The notes under the pieces were generated by a model that saw only the letters and a list, made by a program, of their open reading frames with translations, searched no databases and was not told the DNA's origin. From CF-162 sp040882565 (GTDB lineage Bacteria > Chloroflexota > Dehalococcoidia > SM23-28-2 > RBG-16-64-32): a DNA stretch of 64,000 nucleotides. The translations under genes and the position numbers were made by a program. Shown here piece after piece: positions 14,392-24,400 of this stretch. The stretch covers positions 1 through 64,000 of the forward strand of contig JBBEAZ010000019.1 of the NCBI GenBank assembly GCA_040882565.1. Reading direction: 5' to 3'. Within the stretch, counting starts at the first letter, position 1. Every line of letters begins with the position of its first letter.

Positions 14392-17169
14392 ATGGCGCTC
14401 GAATACGTAGCTTTTGACCTCGAGACGACCGGTCTCGACACCAATGAGGACGCGATCATTGAGATCGGCGCGGTGCGCTTTACCCGGGACGCCGTCCTCG
14501 GCACGTTCGAGACGCTGGTGCGGCCGCCACGCGAGGTGCCGGACGTTGTCCTTCAGCTGACGGGTCTGCGCGAGGAGGAGTTGCGCGCGGCGCCTCCCCT
14601 GGAGGCCGCGGTCGGGAACTTCGAGCGCTTTATCGAGCGCAGTGTCCTGGTGGGACAGAACATCGTCCGGTTTGACGCGCCGATCCTTGACCGCGAGGGC
14701 ATTCGCCGTCCGCCCTGGTTGTATGACACAGCGGACCTGTCGCACATCCTGCTGCCTGGACTCGGGCAATGGAGCCTCGCGGCACTTGCTGCGCACTTCG
14801 GCGTGGCGTTCGATGTGCAGCATCGCGCACTCGCCGACGCACAAGCGACGCGCGGCGTATTCCTCGGGCTGATCGAGCGAGCGCTGGAACTGCCGGACGA
14901 GGTGCTGGGGCAGGTTGCGCAGTGGCTGGTGCCGACGGCATGGCCGTGGCGCGGCTTCTTCCGCGAAGCCTGGGACGAGGCATCGCAGCGTCCGCCGGTC
15001 AAGCGGCCGCTTGTCCGCGCGCCTGCCAGCGCCGACGTGCGGCCGCTACGTCCGAAGACTGAGCCGTTGCCGGTGCCGGCGGAGCGGGCGATATCTGTGT
15101 TGACCTCGGCATCGGGGCGCGGCGATCTCTTTCCGCAGTACGAGCGGCGTCTGCAACAGGATGAGATGACCGTGGCAGTAGCTGAGGCGTTCAACAGCGG
15201 CGCGCGGCTGATGGTGGAGGCCGGGACCGGGACGGGCAAGAGCCTGGCGTACCTGATCCCTGCGGCGTGCCACTCGCTTGCCAACCAGGGGCGCGTCGTC
15301 GTGTCGACATCAACGATCAACCTGCAAGAACAGCTCACGAAGAAGGACTTGCCGGCGGTGCAAGCGCTGCTGCCTGAGGCCGGGTTGCGGGTCTGTCAAC
15401 TGAAGGGCCGGCGCAACTACCTTTGCCTCAAGCGGTTCAACACGCTGCGGACGTCGGCGTCGTTGTCCGACGAAGAAGCGTTCCTGGCGTCCAAGATTCT
15501 TGTCTGGTTGGGCGAGACCGACACGGGGGACCGCGGCGAGATCCGGCTCTCGCCGCCAGAGGAACTGTTGTGGTCGCGCCTGAGCGCCGACGGCGCTGGG
15601 TGCACCGCCGACAACAGCCCGTTCGTCGTGGACGGAACGTGCTTCATGCTGCGGGCGCGGAAGCGTGCGGAGGCGTCGCACATTGTGGTCGTGAACCATG
15701 CCTTGTTGCTGGCTGACATTGGCACCGGCGGCCGCGTGGTGCCGCCGTACGAGCACCTGATCATCGACGAAGCGCACAACCTGGAGGACGAGGCGACGCG
15801 GCAGTTCGGGTTCACAGGGCGCGAGCGGGAGCTGCACCAGTTGCTGGAAGCGTGTGAGGATGTGGTGCCATCGCTCGGCAAGGCGCTGCGGACGGCGCCG
15901 GCGGCGCTCAATGCGGGCCAGGAGCTGGGAGCTCTGGCCGCCGGACTGCATGAGGCAGCGCGGGCGGCGAAACCGCGGGTGCGGGACCTGTCGGACGTCC
16001 TGAAGGCGTTCCTGGTGCAGCAGGCGCCGCCGAGCGCAGACCAGGACTCGCGGCTCCACATCACGAAGTCGATGCGCGTCCAGCCAGACTGGTCGGACGT
16101 GGAGATTGCCTGGGAGAACTGCCGGCTGGCGCTGAGCGACATCGCAACACGTTTGGGCCGAATGTTCGATGGGCTGACGAGCGCGGAGGAGCTGGGGATG
16201 CTGAACCAGGAGATCATTGTCGCAGCGGTTCAGCAATCGTTGGAGACGGCCGTCGGGTTCCTGGCGGGTCTATCGGCTGCGCTGGAGGAAGACGACCCGC
16301 AGCGAGTAGTGTGGCTGGAGATTGACCGCGCAGACGGCGGGATCATCGTGGCTTGGGTGCCGTTGGTCGTCGATGACCTACTGCGGACCGGACTGTACGA
16401 AGACCGGCGGACGGTGCTGCTGACGGGGGCGACTCTGCGGACGCAGAATAGCTTCAACTACCTGCAGCAGCGGCTGGGCCTCGCCGATTGCGAGACGCTG
16501 GCCCTGGGATCGCCGTTCGACTTCCCGCGACAGGCGCTGGTGTTGGTGCCACGCGACATGCCGGACCCGGGCTCAACCGGGTACCTCGATGAGCTGGGGC
16601 GGACGATCGTCGATCTGGCCCGCGCATCCGGCGGGCGGGCGCTCGTGCTCTTCACTTCACATTCGACGTTGCGGGCGACGCACTGGCTGGTGGCCGACAC
16701 GCTGAAGCGCGACGGGATCGACGTGCTGGGACAGGGGATCGATGGCTCGCCCCGCCAACTTGTGCGGGCGCTGCGGACACATCCGCGCTCTGTGATCCTG
16801 GGGACGTCGAGCTTCTGGGAGGGCGTGGACATCCCCGGTGACGCGCTATCGCTGTTGGTGATGGCGCGGCTGCCGTTCGCCGTGCCGACGGATCCGATCT
16901 TTGCAGCTCGCGCCGAGCTATACGAGGATCCATTCAACGAGTATGCCCTTCCGCAGGCGGTGATCCGCTTTAAGCAGGGGTTTGGGCGCTTGATCCGCAC
17001 GAAGACCGATCGCGGCATTCTGGTTGTGCTCGACCAGCGGATCATCACGAAGCAATACGGGCCGTCGTTCCTACAGTCGCTGCCAGGTTGTCCGGTGCGG
17101 CAGGTGGCGATGCGTGAGATGTCGTCGCACGTCAGCGCGTGGCTCAGCGCGCGAACGCCCGCGCCGTGA
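14392..17169 (+). CDS. dinG: DnaQ-like 3'-5' exonuclease fused to DinG-type helicase
   Basis: 925 aa. ATG 14392 is chosen because the exonuclease begins immediately (LEYVAFDLETTGLDTNEDAIIEIGAV, ExoI). The exonuclease covers about 1-165 and includes ExoII (VGQNIVRFDAP) and ExoIII (HRALADAQAT). The helicase half has Walker A EAGTGTGKSLAYLIP, the DEAH box IIDEAHNLEDEA and the C-terminal GTSSFWEGVDIPGDAL and GRLIRTKTDRG motifs. This fusion is typical of Firmicutes-type DinG and acts in DNA repair. At the iron-sulfur site three expected cysteines are present (NYLC, GCT, GTC), but the C-x4-C position carries Ser (CTADNS). Its stop overlaps the GNAT start. Confidence 0.92.
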   Translation: MALEYVAFDLETTGLDTNEDAIIEIGAVRFTRDAVLGTFETLVRPPREVPDVVLQLTGLREEELRAAPPLEAAVGNFERFIERSVLVGQNIVRFDAPILDREGIRRPPWLYDTADLSHILLPGLGQWSLAALAAHFGVAFDVQHRALADAQATRGVFLGLIERALELPDEVLGQVAQWLVPTAWPWRGFFREAWDEASQRPPVKRPLVRAPASADVRPLRPKTEPLPVPAERAISVLTSASGRGDLFPQYERRLQQDEMTVAVAEAFNSGARLMVEAGTGTGKSLAYLIPAACHSLANQGRVVVSTSTINLQEQLTKKDLPAVQALLPEAGLRVCQLKGRRNYLCLKRFNTLRTSASLSDEEAFLASKILVWLGETDTGDRGEIRLSPPEELLWSRLSADGAGCTADNSPFVVDGTCFMLRARKRAEASHIVVVNHALLLADIGTGGRVVPPYEHLIIDEAHNLEDEATRQFGFTGRERELHQLLEACEDVVPSLGKALRTAPAALNAGQELGALAAGLHEAARAAKPRVRDLSDVLKAFLVQQAPPSADQDSRLHITKSMRVQPDWSDVEIAWENCRLALSDIATRLGRMFDGLTSAEELGMLNQEIIVAAVQQSLETAVGFLAGLSAALEEDDPQRVVWLEIDRADGGIIVAWVPLVVDDLLRTGLYEDRRTVLLTGATLRTQNSFNYLQQRLGLADCETLALGSPFDFPRQALVLVPRDMPDPGSTGYLDELGRTIVDLARASGGRALVLFTSHSTLRATHWLVADTLKRDGIDVLGQGIDGSPRQLVRALRTHPRSVILGTSSFWEGVDIPGDALSLLVMARLPFAVPTDPIFAARAELYEDPFNEYALPQAVIRFKQGFGRLIRTKTDRGILVVLDQRIITKQYGPSFLQSLPGCPVRQVAMREMSSHVSAWLSARTPAP

Positions 17170-17663
17170 GCGCGATCGCCGGCGCGCGCATTGTGTTGCG
17201 GCCCATTCTGCCCGGTGACATGCCAGCGGTTGAAGAGTGGTGGCCTGAGGCGGCGGCCGTTGTGCGCGGCAGGCGCGATCCAGAGATCATCGATTTCGCA
17301 AGCGCCTTGGCCTCGTTTCAGATGATCGAGGGAAACGGCGCGACGCTCGTGATTGCCCGTAGCGCCGATCCTGCGCCGATCGGGCTGGTCACGTACCGCG
17401 CGGGGTCTCCAGCGGCGGGCTGGCTGACCGTGGAATTCCTCGCGCTGTCCGTGGGCAGGCGTGGTTGGGGCTTCGGCTCGGAAGCGGTGCGGCTGATCGA
17501 GTCGGCGGGACTGGCGGAGCGCTTTCTGGCGAGCGTTTACGTGCGCAACGGCCTCGGGCTTTATTTCTGGCTGCGGATGGGGTACCGGCCGGTCCGTCCG
17601 GAGGAGGCGTTCTGGCGGGAGCGGGAGCCGGAGGATATCATCTCGATGGTTCGGACGAAGTAG
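17166..17663 (+). CDS. GNAT family N-acetyltransferase
   Basis: 165 aa from GTG 17166, whose GTGA overlaps the dinG stop. It opens with the GNAT strand/helix (GARIVLRPILPGDMPAVEEWW), then PIGLVTYRAGSPAAGWLTVEFLALS and the acetyl-CoA-binding region RRGWGFGSEAVRLIESAG (a variant of the Q/RxxGxG/A loop), and ends with the YFWLRMGYRPVRPEE segment typical of ribosomal-protein or small-molecule acetyltransferases. Substrate unknown. The stop falls inside a dispersed repeat that also supplies the ribosome site of the next gene. Confidence 0.85.
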   Translation: MSAIAGARIVLRPILPGDMPAVEEWWPEAAAVVRGRRDPEIIDFASALASFQMIEGNGATLVIARSADPAPIGLVTYRAGSPAAGWLTVEFLALSVGRRGWGFGSEAVRLIESAGLAERFLASVYVRNGLGLYFWLRMGYRPVRPEEAFWREREPEDIISMVRTK

Positions 17664-17690
17664 CAAGCAGCAAGCAGGCAGGAGCCAGAG
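17661..17690. repeat. Dispersed GCAAGCAG/GGAGCCAG repeat in intergenic gap
   Basis: AGCAAGCAGCAAGCAGGC followed by AGGAGCCAGAG fills the whole gap between the GNAT stop and the peptidase ATG. Its end is identical to the inverted form of the lepA insertion's right arm. The GGAG in it is placed to act as the peptidase ribosome site. Confidence 0.5.
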
Positions 17691-19049
17691 ATGGATGAGG
17701 TACTGAAGTATTGCGATGACCACCACGATGAGGCAATTGCCAAGCTGGTGGAGCTTTGCCGGTTCGAAACCGTGAGTGCGCAAGGCCGGGCGATCACGGA
17801 GACAGCCGACTGGGTGGCGGGCGAACTGCGCGGGCTCGGGTTCGAGGTGCAGATCCTGCCGAAGCCGGAAGGACCGCCGGGGCAGCCGATCGTCTACGCG
17901 GAAGCCAAGGGGCAGTCCCCGAAGACGATGCTCTTTTACGATCACTATGACGTCCAGCCGGAAGAGCCGATTGAGCTCTGGAAGACGCCGCCGTTCGAGC
18001 CCGTGCAAAAGGACGGGAAGCTCTACGGACGCGGCTCTTCCGACAACAAGGGCAACATCGCCGCCCGCTTCGCGGCGATCAAAGCCTGGCGCGAGACCCG
18101 CGGCGAACTGCCGTGCGGGATCAAGTTCTGCATCGAGGGCGACGAGGAGATCGGTTCGCCGCACATGGAGGCGTTCATCGAGCGCCACAAGGACCTGCTG
18201 GCGGCTGACGCATGCGTCTGGGAGGGCGGCGGGGTGACCTGGGACGGCCTGCCGATGGTGACGCTCGGGGTGAAGGGACTCCTCTACGTAGAGCTGACCT
18301 GCGAGGGGATCAGCCATGACGCGCACTCGTCGTATGGCACGGTGTTGCCGAACGCAGCGTGGCGGTTGGTCTGGGCGCTGGCGTCGATCAAGGGACCTGA
18401 CGAACGGATCATGATTGATGGCTTCTACGACGACGTGAAGCCACCGACGGCTGATGAGCGGGCGGCCGTTGAAAAGCTGCCGCACGACTATGCCGAGACG
18501 CTGAAGACCTACGACATCGAGCGGACGACCACCGGCGTGACCGGCCTCGAGTACAACATCCGGCACCTGTTTGAGCCGACGGCGACGATCGACGGCTTGT
18601 CGTCTGGCTACGAGGGCGAGGGGCCGAAGACGGTGCTGCCGGCGAAGGCCATGGCGAAGGTGGACTTCCGCCTCGTCAACGACCAGGACCCGCACGACAT
18701 CGAACGCAAGCTGCGGGCGCACCTGGACAAGAACGGCTTCAGCGACATCGCGATCAAGAACCACGGCGGCGAGCACCCGGCACGCACGCCGGTGACCCAT
18801 CCGCTGGTCCAGGTGATCCTGGACGCCTGCCGCGGCGTTTACGGCGCTGAACCGGTCGTTGCACCGACGATGGCGGGGACGGGCCCGCTCTATCCCTTCG
18901 TCACGACGCTCGGACTGCCGACGGTCGACTGCGGGATCGGCTACCCGGACGCGGCGATCCACGCGCCGAACGAGAACATCCGCCTGGCGGACTTCTTGCT
19001 GGGGACGAAGGCGATAGCGGCGTTGTTGGGGAAGTTTGGGGAGACTTAG
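17691..19049 (+). CDS. M20 family metallopeptidase (dipeptidase/deacylase-like)
   Basis: 452 aa cytosolic zinc hydrolase. Metal-ligand motifs are in order: FYDHYDVQP (about 83-91), YGRGSSDNKGNIAA (about 112-125) and FCIEGDEEIGSPH (about 146-158), with a dimerisation domain at about 200-330 and a C-terminal His in DAAIHAPNENI. It matches the ArgE/DapE/CNDP-like branch that cleaves dipeptides or N-acyl amino acids; substrate is not defined. The ATG start is 6 bases after GGAG supplied by the repeat at 17661-17690. Confidence 0.9.
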   Translation: MDEVLKYCDDHHDEAIAKLVELCRFETVSAQGRAITETADWVAGELRGLGFEVQILPKPEGPPGQPIVYAEAKGQSPKTMLFYDHYDVQPEEPIELWKTPPFEPVQKDGKLYGRGSSDNKGNIAARFAAIKAWRETRGELPCGIKFCIEGDEEIGSPHMEAFIERHKDLLAADACVWEGGGVTWDGLPMVTLGVKGLLYVELTCEGISHDAHSSYGTVLPNAAWRLVWALASIKGPDERIMIDGFYDDVKPPTADERAAVEKLPHDYAETLKTYDIERTTTGVTGLEYNIRHLFEPTATIDGLSSGYEGEGPKTVLPAKAMAKVDFRLVNDQDPHDIERKLRAHLDKNGFSDIAIKNHGGEHPARTPVTHPLVQVILDACRGVYGAEPVVAPTMAGTGPLYPFVTTLGLPTVDCGIGYPDAAIHAPNENIRLADFLLGTKAIAALLGKFGET

Positions 19050-19060
19050 ATACGCCCCGC

Positions 19061-19088
19061 CGGGACGCCTCTACGGGCGTTAGTGTCC
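19061..19088. terminator. Convergent hairpin between peptidase and zinc-ribbon gene
   Basis: GGGACGCC pairs with GGGCGT and outer GTCCC around a short loop, placed 12 bases after the peptidase stop and overlapping the 3' end of the minus-strand gene. There is no clear T-tract, so its role as a terminator is tentative. Confidence 0.35.
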
Positions 19089-19313
19089 CTTACCTACCGC
19101 TGGCTCCAGGCCACTCGGCGCTTTGCCCAGGCAGATGAAGCAGGCGAACTCTAGCGAGAGGTACTGCTCGCTGATCCAGACTTCGCCGCAGTCGGTGCCG
19201 TCCTGGTCTTCGCGTGTGCGGAGGTGGAAGGTGTTCTCGCAGTTGTTGCAGGTGGCGAGGCGGTCCGGCGGGATGGGTTCGCCACAGACGTGGCAGGTGT
19301 TGGTTTGAGTCAT
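19080..19313 (-). CDS. Small zinc-ribbon/PHD-like protein
   Basis: 77 aa with cysteine pairs CHVC, CNNC and CFIC plus FHLR and DC, an arrangement like treble-clef or PHD-type zinc binding (CHVCGEPIPPDRLATCNNCENTFHL). Its ATG overlaps the stop of the upstream tRNA nucleotidyltransferase gene by 4 bases (ATGA), so it is translated as its partner. Binding of RNA or protein by the zinc knuckle is an inference; no named family is assigned. Confidence 0.78.
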   Translation of the reverse strand: MTQTNTCHVCGEPIPPDRLATCNNCENTFHLRTREDQDGTDCGEVWISEQYLSLEFACFICLGKAPSGLEPAVGKGH

Positions 19314-20554
19314 TCGCTGTTCTGTGCGAGGTACTCGCGGACGAGGCGCTCTTCGTCGGCGCGGGTCTTCGCTTCTCCGTCCAGCTTAGCAGCGCGGAGG
19401 AGGGCGAGCATTTCGCCGACAGCGGGGCCGCGCGGGACGCGGAGCGACTGCAGGTCGTCGCCTCGAAGGAGGGGGTGGATGGATCTCAGCTTGAGGTACA
19501 GCCGTGCCCACCGGCTCGCTGGGGTGTCTTCGATGACACTGAGCGCGAGCACCGCGTTGAGCGGGAACGATGACAGGAGACGATCGACCTCACTGGGCCG
19601 TAGGTCGTTGTTGAGCCGGGCGCGCAGGTCTCTCAGGAACGGGACGGAGCGCACGGCTTCGGCTTGGGCCTTAGTCAGTGCGAGGCGCTTTACTAGCGGT
19701 TCGATCTGCGCGGACGGCGTCTCCCAGGCAAGGATCGCCCAGGCGACCGGGCGGCTGCCGGCCGGAAGGGGTGGCTTTAAGACTCGGAGTGCCTTCGCTT
19801 GGGCGGGTGTCCAGTCGAGGCCTGAATGAACCGTGGAAAGGACGCCGAGACCTCGTAGCCGGGAGACCGCTTGGTCCGCTCGCCCTTCCTCGAAGGTGCG
19901 CTCGATATCGTGGCGGAGGCGGACGCCGGTGATCGTGACGAGATACGGGAGGTCGCGGTGGACGAGGTCTTGTGTTGCCTCTTCGAGGCGGAAGCCGAAC
20001 CGCGTTTCGTAGCGGGCGGCGCGGAGGATGCGCGTGGCGTCGTCCTGGAAGCTGCGGTCGTGGATGACGCGCACGAGGCCGGCGTCGAGGTCGTCCTTGC
20101 CGCGGGTCGGGTCGAGGAGCTTGCCGGGGGCGGGACCGTTGAGGGCCAGCGCGAGGGCGTTGATCGTGAAGTCGCGGCGCAAGAGGTCGGCGTCGATAGT
20201 CGAGGGTTGGACCTTGGGCAGGACGCCCGGGCGCGAGTAAGTCTCGGTACGGGCGGTAGCGAGGTCGATTCGCCAGCCGGCGGATACTGTCGCTGTGCCA
20301 AAGGTGGCGTGCCGGACCAGGCGGCCGTCTGTCGCTTCGGCGAGGCGGGTGGCGAAGGCGATAGCGTCGCCTTCGACGGAGACATCTAGGTCGGTAGGCG
20401 CGAGGCCGAGGAGGAGGTCGCGAACGGGGCCGCCGACGAGGAAGACGCGAACGTCCGAATCGTCCGCGAGAGACACGACGGTCGAGAGCGCTCGGGACTC
20501 CTTTGGAGGCAGGGCGCTGAACAGTTTATCGATAAGTTTTGGGTTTCCGGTCAT
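19310..20554 (-). CDS. CCA tRNA nucleotidyltransferase / poly(A) polymerase family
   Basis: 414 aa class II nucleotidyltransferase. The head domain reads VRVFLVGGPVRDLLLGLAPTDLDVSVEGDA (about 34-63), with GG and DxD metal-binding residues. TLRRDF-like LLRRDFTINALALAL, then DPTRGKDDLDAGLVRVIHDRSFQDDATRILRAARYETRFGF are the neck motifs that select CTP/ATP. The C-terminal helical region is variable. It could add the full CCA, only A, or only CC, because some lineages split the activity. It is 27 bases upstream of the rnc promoter and divergent to it. Confidence 0.9.
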   Translation of the reverse strand: MTGNPKLIDKLFSALPPKESRALSTVVSLADDSDVRVFLVGGPVRDLLLGLAPTDLDVSVEGDAIAFATRLAEATDGRLVRHATFGTATVSAGWRIDLATARTETYSRPGVLPKVQPSTIDADLLRRDFTINALALALNGPAPGKLLDPTRGKDDLDAGLVRVIHDRSFQDDATRILRAARYETRFGFRLEEATQDLVHRDLPYLVTITGVRLRHDIERTFEEGRADQAVSRLRGLGVLSTVHSGLDWTPAQAKALRVLKPPLPAGSRPVAWAILAWETPSAQIEPLVKRLALTKAQAEAVRSVPFLRDLRARLNNDLRPSEVDRLLSSFPLNAVLALSVIEDTPASRWARLYLKLRSIHPLLRGDDLQSLRVPRGPAVGEMLALLRAAKLDGEAKTRADEERLVREYLAQNSE

Positions 20555-20581
20555 ATCGCGGGCTTATTGTAGAGTGGTCGG

Positions 20582-20611
20582 TTGACACCCGGTTCGGGGC
20601 GGCCATATGAT
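20582..20611 (+). promoter_or_regulatory. Promoter of rnc-smc
   Basis: TTGACA (20582-20587), 18-base spacer, TATGAT (20606-20611): the best consensus promoter in the window. The predicted start near 20618 gives a 75-base leader before the rnc ATG. Confidence 0.75.
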
Positions 20612-20645
20612 TTGGCAGTAAACCCCAGCAAACGTAGCGAAACAG

Positions 20646-20666
20646 GCCGCTTCGAGGCGGCTCTTT
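20646..20666 (+). promoter_or_regulatory. Terminator-like hairpin in the rnc leader
   Basis: GCCGC (20646-20650), TTCGAG loop, GCGGC (20657-20661) followed by TCTTTT, inside the leader between the rnc promoter and the rnc start. It may act as an attenuator or as an RNase III cleavage site for autoregulation; leftover termination of another transcript is less likely because no plus-strand gene lies upstream. Confidence 0.5.
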
Positions 20667-20693
20667 TCATCAAAGCGCCTTACTTCTAACGCT

Positions 20694-21416
20694 ATGGTTA
20701 GGTTTCAACAAACTTCCGTGACTCGTACAGCATCGCAGTTGCAGGACGCGCTTGGGGTCTCGTTCAAGAAGATCGCTAACCTCGAGAAGGCGCTTTACCA
20801 CCGCTCCTTCCTTAATGAAGCGCCGGAGGACGTCGAGTCCAACGAGCGGCTCGAATTCCTGGGCGATGCGGTGCTCGGCTTGATCATCTCGCACAGGCTC
20901 TACGAGGACTACCCGGCGATGACCGAGGGCCAGCTGAGCCAGGTGAGGGCAATCCTCGTGCGCTGGGACGCGCTGGCGCGCGCGGCGGAGCGGATCGGTC
21001 TCGGCGAGTACCTCATCCTCGGCCGCGGCGAAGAGATGTCGGGTGGTCGCGAGCGGCCGTCGAACCTTGCCGGCGCGCTGGAGGCGCTGATCGGTGCTGC
21101 GTTCACTGACAGTGGCATGAACCTGGCGAAGGAGCTGGTGCTGCGACTGCTGAAGCCGGACCTCGATGAAATCGCGGCGAGTGGCTACACGGTGGACAGC
21201 AAATCGGAGTTGCAGCACCTCGCGCAGACGAATTACCACCAGATTCCCCAGTACACGCTGATCTCGAGCGAGGGGCCGGACCACGCCAAGCTTTTCACAG
21301 TTGAAGTATCGGTAGGCGACCAAGTGCTGGGCCGCGGGCAGGGCCGGAACAAGAAACAGGCCGAGCTGAACGCCGCCCGCCAGGCCCTCGAGACGCTGGC
21401 AGCGACGGGCTCGTAG
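20694..21416 (+). CDS. rnc: Ribonuclease III
   Basis: 240 aa double-strand-specific endoribonuclease for rRNA and mRNA processing. The signature NERLEFLGDAVLGLIISHRLY is at about 50-70, with catalytic E/D pairs completed by LAGALEALIGAAFTDSG. The C-terminal dsRNA-binding domain (about 168-236) has KSELQHLAQTNYHQIPQYTL and GQGRNKKQAELNAARQALETL. It heads the rnc-smc-(receiver)-ftsY cluster familiar from Firmicutes. A 75-base leader with a hairpin precedes it. Confidence 0.96.
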   Translation: MVRFQQTSVTRTASQLQDALGVSFKKIANLEKALYHRSFLNEAPEDVESNERLEFLGDAVLGLIISHRLYEDYPAMTEGQLSQVRAILVRWDALARAAERIGLGEYLILGRGEEMSGGRERPSNLAGALEALIGAAFTDSGMNLAKELVLRLLKPDLDEIAASGYTVDSKSELQHLAQTNYHQIPQYTLISSEGPDHAKLFTVEVSVGDQVLGRGQGRNKKQAELNAARQALETLAATGS

Positions 21417-21424
21417 GGCCCGCC

Positions 21425-24400
21425 GTGTATCTGAAGCGCCTCGAGCTCTACGGATTCAAGAGCTTCGCCTCCAAGACCATCTTTGACTTCGGACAGGGCA
21501 TTACGGCGATCGTCGGCCCGAACGGCTCCGGCAAGTCTAACATCGCCGACGCGATGAGGTGGGTGCTGGGTGAGCAGTCCAACAAGCTCATCCGCGCGAA
21601 AAAGCTGGACGACATAATCTACACCGGCTCCGCGAAGCGCGCCCGTTCGGACAAAGTCGAGGTCACGCTGACGCTCGACAACACCAACGGCTGGTTGCCG
21701 ATTGAGGCAGACGAGGTCTCGATCGCCCGCCGCGGATCACGGAGCGGTGATAGCGACTACTTCTTGAACGGCAGGCGCGCGAAGTTGCGCGACATCCACG
21801 TGCTGCTGGCAACCGCGAGCGTCAGCCAGAACTCATACGCGATCATCGGCCAGGGGCTCGTCGAGAGCGTGCTCAACCTGCGCCCGGAAGACAAGCGCGA
21901 GATGATCGAGGAGGCCGCGGATATCCAGCGCTATCGCCTGAAGATAGAGGAAGCTGAAGACCGTCTGAAGCAGACCCACGAGAACGTGCAGCGGGTGAAG
22001 TTACTGATAAAGGAGATCGCGCCCCGGATGCAGCAGTTGGAACGGCAGGCGACGCGGGCAGGGGAATACGCGCGCCTGTCGGTCCAACTGACGCAATCCC
22101 TGCAGGCGTTTTACGAGCAGCGCTGGAGCCGCGCCCAGGAATCACTGACGGTGGCCCGTGCGAGCCACGACCAGGCTTCGGCGGAATTCACGCAGGCGCG
22201 CGTGTCACTGGAAACGGTGCAACGGGAGCTGGATGAGCTAACAGGACAACTCGAGGAGAGCCGGCAGGCGGCGGCCGCGGCGCTCGCAGACAAGGACCGG
22301 TTGGACGCGCGCGTTCGCGAAATCGAACAGCGGCTCGCGGTCGGTGGGGAAAGACGGTCGATCCTGCGGGGACGCCAGGCGGAACTCAGCGAAGAGCTGA
22401 CGACGGTACAGGGCGAGCGAGAGCGCACGGCGGCCGTGCTGGCCTCCGGTGACAGCGAGCGGCGACGCCTGGACGAAGCGGTTGAGGAGGCGCGCAAGCA
22501 ACTGCGCGAGCGGCAGCGCGAGCTGACTTCAGCGGAGAGCGAGTTGCGGGACTCACACCTGCACGCCGCGGACGCCGAGGCCAGATCCAAACGCCTGGAG
22601 ACCGCTGCGACCGAGATGAAGGTGCGAGTCAAGCGGCTCAACGAGGCTGCGACAGCACTGGCCCGCGAGACGGACCGCCTGGAGAACCGGCGCAAGTCGA
22701 TCATCGCGCAGATGTTGGAGCAAGTGCGGCTCCTTCAGAGCCTGCGCACGCAGGACGTCCAGTACCTGGCGGAGAACGCGGCGACCGGGGCGCGGCGACA
22801 GACGCTAGAGGCCGAAGTCGCCGACCTGCGCGCCACACTGTCGGAGGTCCAAGCAACGCAGAACGCGCGGCGCGGTAAGCTGGAGGGCCTGGAGGCGCGG
22901 CTGAAGGTGCTCTCCGAAGCACAGGCGCAGGCGGCGAAGGACCCGGAATGCGGGATCACGATTGAGGGCGCCGTGGGCACGATCTTCGACGGCATCCGGG
23001 TGCCGCGCGGACTCGAGGACGCGATCGCCGCCTGTCTGCAGGACCACCTCGAAGCGTTCGTCTTCGAGCGCCAGGTGGAAGCTCTCGAAGCGATCGAGGC
23101 GCTGATGGCGCAGAACGGTCCGCGTGCGATGGCGATCCCGATCGACGTCGTGAAGCCGATCTACCCGCTGACGTTGCTCAAGGAGAAGGGCGTCATCGGT
23201 GTCGCGGCGAACCTTATCAAATACCCGCCGAAGTACGAAAAGATCATCAACATGCTGCTCGGGCGCGTGATCGTGGTCCAGGATATCCCGACGGCGGTGC
23301 GCATGCTCAAGCGCCGGATGGGCACGATTGTGACGTTGGACGGAGTCGTCTTCGACCAGTCAGGCGTGATCGCGGCCGGCCGGCCGGGGCATGCTCGGTC
23401 GTTCGTTCTGGAGTACGAGCGCGACATCGCTGTTCTGCCAAAGGAGATCGAGCGTATCAACCGCTCGCTCGAGTTGACGGAGAAGGAAGCTGACGTCGTG
23501 CGTGGGAACCTGGCGGGCGCCGAGGCAGCGTTGGCGGCACTTGCGGGCGAAGGTGAGAAGGCGCTGGACCGGCGGATGCGGTTGCAGGAGTCGGTCGCGG
23601 CGCGCCAGCAAAAGCTGGCGCAGTTGCGTGGCGAGATGCGCGGTCTGATCGCCAACAGGGACAACCTGCGGGAGCAGCAGCGCTCCTACCGCGACCAGGC
23701 GGAGACGCTCGAGCAGGAGCGGCGGGCGCTGATCGACGAATCGAAGCAAACGACGGAGACTGCCAAGCACCTGGGCCGCGCCGATGGGATGTTCACGGAT
23801 CGCCGAAAGTCTCTGCAGAAAGCCGTGAACGAGGCGACCGATACGCTCGGCCGCGCGGACGCAGACTTCCGCTCGTTCAAGGTGCAGAAGGAGAACGCGG
23901 GCGCTTCGCTGGCCCGCGTCGAGGCACAGGTCTCGGCGAAGAGCGTGCAGTTGCGCGGCATCGAGATGGAGCTAACGACGCTGGATGAGACGATCGGCCG
24001 CGATGAGGCCGACGTGACGGAAGTGCGCGCCGAACTGGATGCGCTGCTGAAGACCATCCCGAACCAGGAGGGGACCAACCACCTGGAGGCGCGGCGGCGA
24101 GACCTGCACAGCCAGGTGCTCAGCGGCCAGTCACGGATGTTCGCGGCTGAACGGCGGACCCTCGAGACGGAAGCCGCCGTGCGCCGCTGGGAGACCGAAA
24201 TCGAGACGCTGCAGTCGCGGACCACTGAGGACGGCTTCCAGATCACGAAAGCCGGCGATGTCGTGCCGGTGAAGGGAGCGGCGGAGATCGAAGTGCCGAC
24301 CTGGATGACGGCCGAGAGCGAAGACGGACGGGATCTGCGGCCGCCACTGGGTGGTGGCCAGCACGTCGAGCCGGATGCGCTGGGGCGGGAGATCGAGGCT

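Noticed and set aside
16458..18962. 834-codon minus-strand open frame over dinG, GNAT and the peptidase
   Set aside because: It spans three strongly supported plus-strand genes and is Arg/His/Ala-rich noise typical of GC-rich antisense frames.
20482..20492. Another AGCGCTCG operator
   Set aside because: It lies inside the nucleotidyltransferase coding sequence on conserved codons, with no promoter nearby.
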